Shown here in pieces: positions 36,311-42,545 of a stretch of 42,545 nt of DNA; the first letter of the stretch is position 1, and every line of letters begins with the position of its first letter. The stretch is taken from assembly GCF_014647195.1 (NCBI RefSeq), contig NZ_BMOS01000017.1, positions 1 to 42,545 on the forward strand, written 5' to 3'. The position numbers and the translations under genes are program-made. A model generated the notes under the pieces. That model did not search any database. It worked only from the letters and a program-made list of their open reading frames with translations, and was not told where the DNA came from. The DNA comes from Oceanobacillus indicireducens (GTDB lineage: Bacteria > Bacillota > Bacilli > Bacillales > Amphibacillaceae).

Positions 36311-37348
36311 TTAAGAACGCTTGCTGTATTCATGAACTAAATTTGTCAGTTTTTTCAATGTTTCCGGCTTAATTTCCGGTGTTACACCGTGGCCGAGATT
36401 AAAGACATGCTTCCCTTGCTCTTTGCCTTCATCTAAGATATTCTTTGTGCGTTTCTCGATATTTTCCCATTCGGTTAAGAGCATAACGGGATCAAGATTA
36501 CCTTGCAACACTTTCGTTACTCCCATATTCCTTGCTTCTGTAATCGATGTTCTCCAGTCTAACCCGATTACGTCTACTGGAAGATCGTTCCACTCAAGCA
36601 GGAGGTGACGGGCACCTACACCGAAAATAATGAGCGGGACGTCAAGCTTCCGTAACTCACTACAAATTCTTGTCATTACCGGTTTAATGAACACACGGTA
36701 ATCTGGAGCATTCAGTGATCCTACCCAAGAATCAAAAAGCTGGATTGCTCGGGCTCCCGCTTCCACCTGGGCTTCAACGTATGTAATAATCATGTCCGCC
36801 AATTTGTCCATCAACAGGAACCATGTTTCCGGTTCACGATACATGAGTTTCTTGGTTTCGTGATAATTTTTTGATGGTCCGCCTTCAATCATATAACTTG
36901 CCAATGTGAAAGGCGCTCCGCTGAAGCCAATAAGCGGGACTTCCAGCTGCTCCTCCGTCAGGATACGAATTGTATCCAAAATATAAGGAATGTCCGCGTT
37001 TGGATTAATCGTTCCAAGTGCTTCTACATCTTGAAAGCTGCGGATTGGATTATCGACGACCGGGCCGATGCCTGCCTTGATTTCTACATCAATCCCCATT
37101 GCCGGTAGTGGCGTCATAATATCTTTGTATAGAATTGCTGCATCCACATTATAATTTTCAACTGGGAGTCTTGTGACATATGCACTCAACTCAGGCTGAT
37201 GTGTGATTTCAAACAGGGAATACTTTTTCTTGATCTCCCGGTATTCCGGTTGAGATCTTCCTGCCTGGCGCATGAACCAAGCAGGTGTATAGCTTGTTTC
37301 TTTACCGCGATATGCTTGTAAAATTGTGTCATTCATCTTTTTCGTCAT
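36311..37348 (-). CDS. hemE: uroporphyrinogen decarboxylase
   Basis: A 345-residue cytosolic enzyme converting uroporphyrinogen III to coproporphyrinogen III. The signature is [16 protein letters not shown] near the N-terminus. The catalytic Asp lies in [16 protein letters not shown], the conserved Tyr in LASYMIEGG, and the late His in [18 protein letters not shown] precedes ATG 37348. It is first in hemEHY, 106 bp downstream of pbpF on the same strand. No clear terminator was seen in that gap, so read-through from pbpF is possible. Confidence 0.96.
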   Translation of the reverse strand: MTKKMNDTILQAYRGKETSYTPAWFMRQAGRSQPEYREIKKKYSLFEITHQPELSAYVTRLPVENYNVDAAILYKDIMTPLPAMGIDVEIKAGIGPVVDNPIRSFQDVEALGTINPNADIPYILDTIRILTEEQLEVPLIGFSGAPFTLASYMIEGGPSKNYHETKKLMYREPETWFLLMDKLADMIITYVEAQVEAGARAIQLFDSWVGSLNAPDYRVFIKPVMTRICSELRKLDVPLIIFGVGARHLLLEWNDLPVDVIGLDWRTSITEARNMGVTKVLQGNLDPVMLLTEWENIEKRTKNILDEGKEQGKHVFNLGHGVTPEIKPETLKKLTNLVHEYSKRS

Positions 37349-37454
37349 TTATTTCATCCTTTTGTCATTATCACTTTCGCCATCTTAAACTATAACGATT
37401 CTTAATAAGCCTGTATAGGTTTTCGACTTGAATGTCACTAATTTGTCTAAAACG

Positions 37455-39608
37455 TTAGTTCAAAATAACTGTTTCCGATCTTTCGCTTTCAAGCTTTGTG
37501 AATGGGTCATAGGTGACGACATAATATTTTTTATGCTTAAACAATGCATGTTCTATCATATATTCACTTTCCCCTTCCACTTCTGCGATTCTTTTATCGA
37601 TACCATCCCGTTCTTCATAAATCCGGTAGATTGCTCGCTCATCATCTAAAGGGTCCCAACTGATTTTTCCTTGCACTAAAGAAATACCGCCCCATACATA
37701 ATTTGCTTGAACGTTGGTTACCGGGGCAATCCGGACTGGTTCCGCGAGTGCTTCCACCGTATCCGGTTTTTCAAATTTCTCAGCTAATGGGTGTAGCTTG
37801 TCGATTTCTGTCAATATATCTTGAATAAACCGAGTCGGATAAATACTTCCACCCGTTAAATAGTGATCTGCATCGGACTCGTCATAACCAGTCCAAGCAG
37901 CCATTACGTATTCAGGAGTATAGCCGACAAACCATGCATCCTTCACTTCGTTTTCCACGAGTGGATGTTGTGTTGTTCCTGTCTTTCCGGCGAGTGCTTT
38001 CGAATAGGTTCCAGCTGCTTCCGGCATGGACTCCACTGCTTTTCGGAGCATTTCTGTCATGTCCCAAGCGACTTGTGGCGTAAATACTTCCTTTTCTTCT
38101 GACTTATGTTTATAAATGCGTGTATCGTTATAATCATAGATTTCTTCAATTGTATAAGCTTTGATGAAATTCCCCTCTTTGGCAAACGTTCGGTATGCTT
38201 CAACGAGATTAAGTGGTGTAACTCCTTCATAAAGCCCACCAAGTGCAATCGCTAAGTCTTCATCCTCAATATGCATGTCCAACTTTTCTAAATAGCTTTT
38301 CGCATAGGGAATACCAATGCGATCTAGCAACCAAACGGCTGGCACGTTTTTTGAAGTTACGAGACTGTCATACATACTCACTACCTTTTGATACGTATCG
38401 TCGACATTGGCAACAGGATAATTTCCATTCACGGCTTTTTCATCCGGCAGTAACGAATACGGTGTAAATGTTCCCTCTTGCATCAGTGCAGGACCATAGA
38501 CTGCTAACGGCTTGAATGTTGAACCCGGTTGCCGATTGACTGTAACGCGATTTAAATCGCCGAAAGTATAATCCCTGCCACCAATTGCGGCAATAATTTT
38601 CCCTGTATCCTGGTCCATCATAACAAATGCCCCTTCTGCACCAGAAGTATTTCCAGGGAAATAATCATCTTTGGTAAACATTTCGTAAGCTGTTTGCTGA
38701 ACGTCATCTTCCATTCCGACGATAATCCGGTAACCTCCCCTTCTCAATTGTTCGATCGGCAGCTGACTCTTTTCCTGTGCTTCTTTTATGACTAAGTCAA
38801 GATAACTATCGATCCACGGGGTATTAGCTGCTTCTTCCAATTGTAAACCAAGCGTTTTCCCTTGTTCTGCTTGTTTTGTCTCTATCGAAATCATCCCAGC
38901 ATGCTCCATCGCGGCAAGGACGATATTCCTTCGCTCCAAAGCTTTTTCCGGATGGTTTATTGGGGAGTAGCCGTTTGGAGCCTTAGCCATTCCAGCAAGC
39001 AGCGCCCCTTCTCCAATTGATAATTCGCTCGCATGTTTCGAAAAATAAAAGTTTGCTGCTTTCTCAATGCCATAGATTCCGTGACCGAAGTAAATTTCAT
39101 TGAGATAAAGTTCTAAAATTTCTTCTTTAGACAGCTTTCTTTCCAAATAAATAGCCGCTGCCGCTTCTTTCGCTTTACGGGTCCAGGTTTTATCATTATA
39201 TAAAAACAGATTCTTTACGAGCTGTTGCGTAATTGTACTCGCACCCTCTACTTTGCTCATCGCGATGATATCCTTATACACAGCCCGCGTAACCGACTTG
39301 ATATCAATACCGGCATGTTCATAAAACCGTCTGTCTTCAATCGCAATATAAGCATCTTGTACATGTTTAGGTATCTCATCCAGCGGAATATAATCACGAT
39401 TTTCCTGATAGAGTTCCGCAATGACTTCTCCATCAGCGGTTTCAATCGTTGTCGTCTGGGCAAGGATGAGCGCATCCTCATCGACAATCTGACTACCGAA
39501 GTAGATAATCATAGCATAACCAGCTAAAGCCAAACCTATAATGGAAACAAGCGTAATGATTATCCATTTCAGTTTTCGATTCATCTTCCTTTGATTCGGT
39601 TTCACCAT
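37455..39608 (-). CDS. pbpF: class A penicillin-binding protein (PBP1F-like)
   Basis: A 717-residue bifunctional peptidoglycan synthase. It has a short basic cytoplasmic tail and a membrane anchor (about residues 13-35). The GT51 transglycosylase domain (EDRRFYEHAGID with catalytic Glu, GASTITQQLVKN, ELYLNEIYFGHG) is followed by the transpeptidase domain with SxxK (GSTFKPL), SxN (TSKN) and KTGT (AGKTGTTQ). A C-terminal fibronectin-like segment ends the protein. It lies next to hemE, as pbpF does in B. subtilis. GAGGTGG precedes ATG 39608. A family-C repeat array begins 43 bp upstream of the start. Confidence 0.94.
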   Translation of the reverse strand: MVKPNQRKMNRKLKWIIITLVSIIGLALAGYAMIIYFGSQIVDEDALILAQTTTIETADGEVIAELYQENRDYIPLDEIPKHVQDAYIAIEDRRFYEHAGIDIKSVTRAVYKDIIAMSKVEGASTITQQLVKNLFLYNDKTWTRKAKEAAAAIYLERKLSKEEILELYLNEIYFGHGIYGIEKAANFYFSKHASELSIGEGALLAGMAKAPNGYSPINHPEKALERRNIVLAAMEHAGMISIETKQAEQGKTLGLQLEEAANTPWIDSYLDLVIKEAQEKSQLPIEQLRRGGYRIIVGMEDDVQQTAYEMFTKDDYFPGNTSGAEGAFVMMDQDTGKIIAAIGGRDYTFGDLNRVTVNRQPGSTFKPLAVYGPALMQEGTFTPYSLLPDEKAVNGNYPVANVDDTYQKVVSMYDSLVTSKNVPAVWLLDRIGIPYAKSYLEKLDMHIEDEDLAIALGGLYEGVTPLNLVEAYRTFAKEGNFIKAYTIEEIYDYNDTRIYKHKSEEKEVFTPQVAWDMTEMLRKAVESMPEAAGTYSKALAGKTGTTQHPLVENEVKDAWFVGYTPEYVMAAWTGYDESDADHYLTGGSIYPTRFIQDILTEIDKLHPLAEKFEKPDTVEALAEPVRIAPVTNVQANYVWGGISLVQGKISWDPLDDERAIYRIYEERDGIDKRIAEVEGESEYMIEHALFKHKKYYVVTYDPFTKLESERSETVILN

Positions 39609-39651
39609 TATTCCACCTCTACCTCTGCATTATACGACAATCTTCTACAGG

Positions 39652-39972
39652 GATAAAGTGAAACTTCATTCAGTGGGGGGCTTCCTTTCCCCCACTGAAT
39701 GTTAGTTGAACAGAATCAGGAATTTACGGACTGTTTATCCCCCACTTTCACATGCTAGGCCTCCCTTTAGAAGTGGGGATATTACAGACCGTTAATACGT
39801 GATAAAGTGAAACTTCATTCAGTGGGGCGTTCCTTTCCCTCCACTGAATGTTAGTTGAACAGAAGCAGGAATTTACGGACTGTTTATCCCCCACTTTCAC
39901 ATGCTAGGCCTCCCTTTAGAAGTGGGGATATTACAGACCGTTAATACGTGATAAAGTGAAACTTCATTCAGT
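39652..39972 (+). repeat. family C tandem array, two full units plus partial third (C4)
   Basis: Units begin GATAAAGTGAAACTTCATTC at 39652, 39801 and 39950, an exact 149-bp period. The two complete units differ at only a few positions. The third stops after TTCATTCAGT. The array fills most of the divergent region between pbpF and hmoB (39609-40047). There is no coding capacity or spacer diversity, so it is not a CRISPR. Confidence 0.97.
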
Positions 39973-40047
39973 ACTTCTGTCGTTGCGTACAGAGTTCGGT
40001 TTTAGGGTAGAATAGGAGTAAAGAGGAATTTAGAAAGGGGAATAAAA

Positions 40048-40554
40048 TTGAATGCATACATGACAAACGGTACGATTGACTTCTTGCTGCAAATGGAAAA
40101 CAAACATGAAGAATTAGAACTAAAACTCATGGAAAATAATGCGGGTGGGCTTCTCTATTATGAACATCCGACAAAAGAGATTTTTCAATCTGGCCGGAAA
40201 TATGAGATCCTGGAAGCGACAGGGGAGATACAACAAAGAGGTTATGTCGTCATGAATAATATCCCTGTGGCTGAAGAAAGCAGAGCTTTATTCGAAGACC
40301 GTTTTAAGCGGCGGAAACATTCCGTCGAAGCAATGCCAGGCTTTCAAGCATTCCGGGTACTACGCCCCCATAAAGGAACAACATATGTCATTTTAACCCA
40401 ATGGTCCTCAAAAAAGGATTTTGAATACTGGAAGGAGTCTGGCGAGTTCCAAGAAGCACATGAATTAGACCAAGTGAAGCCATCTTCCTATTTTTTCAAA
40501 AACACCTATATAGCAACTTATGATATGTATGTAGAGGAAGAGGAGGAAGAATAA
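40048..40554 (+). CDS. hmoB: heme-degrading mono-oxygenase HmoB-like
   Basis: A 168-residue protein with a C-terminal ABM ferredoxin-like domain (YVVMNNIPVAEESRALFEDRF, then GFQAFRVLRPHKGTTYVILTQW). It is expected to open the heme ring and free iron. The position upstream of pbpF-hemEHY matches B. subtilis yhgC (hmoB). The start is TTG 40048 after AGAAAGGGGA; ATG at residue 5 is the alternative. It is transcribed divergently from pbpF across the family-C array. Confidence 0.88.
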   Translation: MNAYMTNGTIDFLLQMENKHEELELKLMENNAGGLLYYEHPTKEIFQSGRKYEILEATGEIQQRGYVVMNNIPVAEESRALFEDRFKRRKHSVEAMPGFQAFRVLRPHKGTTYVILTQWSSKKDFEYWKESGEFQEAHELDQVKPSSYFFKNTYIATYDMYVEEEEEE

Positions 40555-40557
40555 AAA

Positions 40558-40650
40558 TAGCGTACAAAATGGTGTCCTTCCACGGAGCAGTTCAGACACC
40601 TGGACTGCTGACCTCGAGACCTAAGTTGCTCTCACGCTGAATGAAAGTAC
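40558..40650 (+). repeat. family B element, collapsed copy (B5)
   Basis: About 90 bp. CGGAGCAGTTCAGACACCTG runs straight into GGACTGCTGACCTC, so the palindrome arms are fused with the middle of the element missing. The right end (CTCACGCTGAATGAAAG) matches the family-B terminus and is followed by CTCAGCAGTTTA, as at B2. It lies between the hmoB stop and its terminator. Confidence 0.75.
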
Positions 40651-40660
40651 TCAGCAGTTT

Positions 40661-40702
40661 AAAAAGGGTTACCCGCTTGTATTAAAGCGGATAACCTTTT
40701 TT
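40661..40702. terminator. bidirectional terminator hmoB / thioredoxin-like gene
   Basis: The stem GGTTACCCGCTT / AAGCGGATAACC (one bulge) is flanked by A5 and T6. It lies between convergent genes. Confidence 0.88.
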
Positions 40703-40710
40703 CGTTTCGT

Positions 40711-41193
40711 TTATTCACCAGCCAAGACGAATTCATTAAAGAATTGCTCGTATTGTTCTTCAGAGTACTGGCCTTCGAGGCGAGCTACTTCTTTACCATT
40801 CTCATAATGAATAAGAGTAGGTGTGGAGCGAATGCCAAATGGTTCCGCTTCTTCACCAAACTCAAGCAAGTTCAGCTTCTTCATATCTACATTCATATCT
40901 TCTGTCAATGGAACGAGATAAGGTGTTGTCTGCTGACAGTATACACAGGTCGGGCTGTAAAAATAAACAGTAGTTGGTTCCCCACTCTCCACCTGCTCAA
41001 TCAAATCATCCGGTAAAATTTGATTACCGTATAATGGATCTCCTAATTGGTCGATTGTCGCTTGATCTAAATCATTGGTTCCATATGGATTATCTCCTTC
41101 AAGCGCTTTGTTGTTTTTATAATTGAGCGCAAAGAATAACGCTATAAATAGTACCACAACCACGGAGACAATTATTGTGACTTTCTTACCCAT
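40711..41193 (-). CDS. membrane-anchored thioredoxin-fold protein (BdbC partner)
   Basis: A 160-residue product: an N-terminal membrane anchor (VTIIVSVVVVLFIALFFALNY), a linker, and an extracytoplasmic thioredoxin domain with active site CVYC (YFYSPTCVYCQQ, about 84-87) and cis-Pro in IRSTPTLI. It is expected to oxidise or shuttle thiols outside the membrane with BdbC, whose gene ends 5 bp upstream. The ribosome site GGAGGA is built from the last codons of bdbC. It is shorter than the usual BdbD/DsbA partner and lacks its helical insert. Confidence 0.85.
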   Translation of the reverse strand: MGKKVTIIVSVVVVLFIALFFALNYKNNKALEGDNPYGTNDLDQATIDQLGDPLYGNQILPDDLIEQVESGEPTTVYFYSPTCVYCQQTTPYLVPLTEDMNVDMKKLNLLEFGEEAEPFGIRSTPTLIHYENGKEVARLEGQYSEEQYEQFFNEFVLAGE

Positions 41194-41198
41194 TCGAA

Positions 41199-41633
41199 TC
41201 AGTTCCTCCTTATTTCTTTAAGCAAAAGTAGATGTAAAACAAAGATGACAATAAATGCTACACCAGCCATAAATGGAATCGTGATGAAACCGAAGTAATT
41301 CACATAGATTGCATTACATGGTACGGCACCACTACATGATCCTCCCATTTCATGAAAGGCCGGAACTTTTTGAAGTAAGTAGTGATACGTGGAGACAAAC
41401 ATCCCAATCCCGCTTAATATCAGTCCTGACAATGTCATTTTTACATCTTTTTTCCATAGTGCCAATCCATAGATGATGACTAACGGGTACATTAAAATCC
41501 GTTGATACCAGCATAGCTCGCAAGGGATATAACCCATTACTTCGGAATAAAACAAACTTCCGGTAGTTGCTACAAAGGCTTGTACCCAAATAATCAGCAA
41601 AAGATTTTCTGCCTTTTTTGTCAATGAATGCAT
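41199..41633 (-). CDS. bdbC: disulfide oxidoreductase BdbC (DsbB family)
   Basis: A 144-residue, four-helix membrane protein that reoxidises an extracytoplasmic thiol oxidase using quinone. It carries the CxxC pair CELC (YIPCELCWYQR) and the second Cys pair (GGSCSGAVPCNA). ATG 41633 was chosen because AGAAAGGA lies upstream and MHSLTKKAENL follows. The frame also extends to 41669. It is first of a two-gene operon with the thioredoxin-fold gene. In B. subtilis BdbDC is needed for competence pilin folding. Confidence 0.92.
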   Translation of the reverse strand: MHSLTKKAENLLLIIWVQAFVATTGSLFYSEVMGYIPCELCWYQRILMYPLVIIYGLALWKKDVKMTLSGLILSGIGMFVSTYHYLLQKVPAFHEMGGSCSGAVPCNAIYVNYFGFITIPFMAGVAFIVIFVLHLLLLKEIRRN

Positions 41634-41661
41634 AAGTTTGGGTCCTTTCTGACTCTTTTCC

Positions 41662-41715
41662 TTTATCACGTATTAACGGTCTGTAATACCCCCACTGAAT
41701 GAGTTTCACCTTATC
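41662..41715 (-). repeat. family C repeat, short form (C5)
   Basis: A reverse-oriented short form of about 49 bp: TTTATCACGTATTAACGGTC, then TGTAATACCCCCACTGAATG, then AGTTTCACCTTATC. It keeps both ends of the family unit and lacks the middle ~100 bp, as does the first part of C3. It lies 29 bp upstream of the bdbC start, in the region where a bdbC promoter would be expected. Confidence 0.85.
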
Positions 41716-41780
41716 ATTATACGAATGGAAAAATGATAATACAATTTCTACGCCTCGGAATTTATGACTATTTCATGACG

Positions 41781-42407
41781 TTAGAGCAGTTGATTTCGGT
41801 GAACATAGACCGCAGCCTGTGTCCGGTCCTTTACTTCAAGTTTAGAAAGGATATTACTTACATGGGTTTTCACCGTTTTAATTCCGATGAATAGGTGTTC
41901 GCTAATCTCCTGGTTCGTCATTCCGTTTCCGATGCAAAGGAGTACTTCCAGTTCCCGCTCCGTCAATTCATCATGCAGTTTCTTCTCTGGCTGGCGAAAG
42001 TTTGAAAGCATTTTCCCGGCTATTTTCGGTTCAATCACATTTTCCCCTTTTACCGCTTTTAATATAGCTTGCACAATTTCTGTTGCGGAAGCCGTTTTAA
42101 GTAAATAACTGAATGCCCCTGCCTCCAGTGCCGGAAAGATTTGTTCATCATCATAAAAACTTGTTAAAATAATTACCTTGCAGCTTGGTAGCACTTCTGA
42201 AATCTTTTGTGTCGCTTCAACACCATCGCCGTCCTCCATCATTAGATCCATTAAAACGACATCCGGCTTTTCCTTTTCAATAATCGCAATGCTTGCATTC
42301 CCGCTACTTGCTTCACCGACGACTTCTATCTCGGGCTCTGTCGTCAAATAAGCGATAATACCCTTCCGTACGACATCATGATCATCGACAACGACTACTC
42401 GGACCAT
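41781..42407 (-). CDS. liaR: NarL/LuxR-type response regulator, LiaR-like
   Basis: A 208-residue product. The receiver domain has acidic pocket DD(8,9), phospho-acceptor Asp54 (VVLMDLMM), Thr in VIILTSF and Lys in YLLKTAS. The C-terminal LuxR-type HTH is LTERELEVLLCIGNGMTNQEI...GIKTVKTHVSNILSKLEV. The overall sequence is close to LiaR/VraR, which respond to cell-envelope stress, but other NarL-type regulators are not excluded. It lies 12 bp after the kinase gene, in one operon. GGGGGAGTA precedes ATG 42407. Confidence 0.82.
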   Translation of the reverse strand: MVRVVVVDDHDVVRKGIIAYLTTEPEIEVVGEASSGNASIAIIEKEKPDVVLMDLMMEDGDGVEATQKISEVLPSCKVIILTSFYDDEQIFPALEAGAFSYLLKTASATEIVQAILKAVKGENVIEPKIAGKMLSNFRQPEKKLHDELTERELEVLLCIGNGMTNQEISEHLFIGIKTVKTHVSNILSKLEVKDRTQAAVYVHRNQLL

Positions 42408-42419
42408 ATTACTCCCCCT

Positions 42420-42545
42420 TTAAAATGGTATTCTTATATCGATATATGTTCCTTCATCCGGGTTTGAACGAAGCTGAAATGTTCCACCGAGCTCTTCACT
42501 ACGCTCCCGCATCGTCTTCAATCCGTAAGATGTCTTCTTATCCCT
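42420..42545 (-). CDS. sensor histidine kinase, C-terminal fragment (cut by window edge)
   Basis: The last 41 residues of a NarX/DesK-type kinase. The reading is YGLKTMRERSEELGGTF, then NPDEGTYIDIRIPF, stop: the G2-box end of the HATPase domain. The rest lies beyond the window. Pairing with the downstream LiaR-like regulator suggests a LiaS-type sensor (inference). Confidence 0.85.
   Translation of the reverse strand, partial: RDKKTSYGLKTMRERSEELGGTFQLRSNPDEGTYIDIRIPF

Noticed and set aside
39652-39972. Repeated units that might be a CRISPR array
   Set aside because: The period is 149 bp with the whole unit repeated, there are no unique spacers and no cas genes nearby. It is a tandem repeat.

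Overview
The window looks like a low-to-moderate GC chromosome segment from a Bacillaceae member, probably from the Oceanobacillus/Virgibacillus side of the family. The evidence is gene content and order (inference by eye, no search run). The core genes follow, in reverse, the Bacillus subtilis segment that runs pbpF-hemEHY-comK-addAB-yisL-yitSTUVW-yjzD-yjaV-med-fabHF-yjbA-trpS. The genus cannot be fixed from the sequence alone.

Layout. 1-2.5 kb: trpS behind a tryptophan T-box leader, then yjbA and a small membrane protein. 2.5-6.5 kb: the fabH-fabF fatty-acid initiation pair under a FapR-type operator, then the yjaV-med pair. 7-15 kb: small membrane genes, uppP, the Fe-S/hydrolase set yitW-yitV-yitU, an Nfu-N domain protein, a BsuPI lipoprotein with yitT, and degV. 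15-19 kb: a membrane-anchored alpha-amylase-like protein that has lost its catalytic residues, yisL and a DUF418 protein. 19-26 kb: the addB-addA recombination helicase-nuclease. 26.5-30.4 kb: a TVP38-family protein, yhjD, the competence master regulator comK, lplJ and a tiny Cys-rich YhfH-type protein. 30.5-34 kb: pepF and two unknown membrane proteins. 34-40.6 kb: the heme genes hemE-hemH-hemY, the class A penicillin-binding protein pbpF and the heme mono-oxygenase hmoB. 40.7 kb to the end: a thioredoxin-fold protein with the disulfide oxidase bdbC, then a LiaR-like response regulator and the C-terminus of its histidine kinase, cut by the window edge.

Functional links. Med and ComK belong to one competence circuit in B. 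subtilis. HemE/HemH/HemY and HmoB make and degrade heme. UppP and PbpF serve the undecaprenyl-linked cell-wall cycle, and LiaRS-type systems sense damage to that cycle.

The accessory content is three families of interspersed, hairpin-forming repeats with no transposase. Family A has two inverted copies about 10 kb apart. Family B is a MITE-like element with terminal inverted repeats. Family C is a unit of about 150 bp, found at five loci as a tandem array, single copies and short deletion forms. At three family-B loci and one family-C locus the element lies between a gene's stop codon and its intrinsic terminator. No tRNA, rRNA, CRISPR array, prophage, complete IS element or recognisable defence system was seen.
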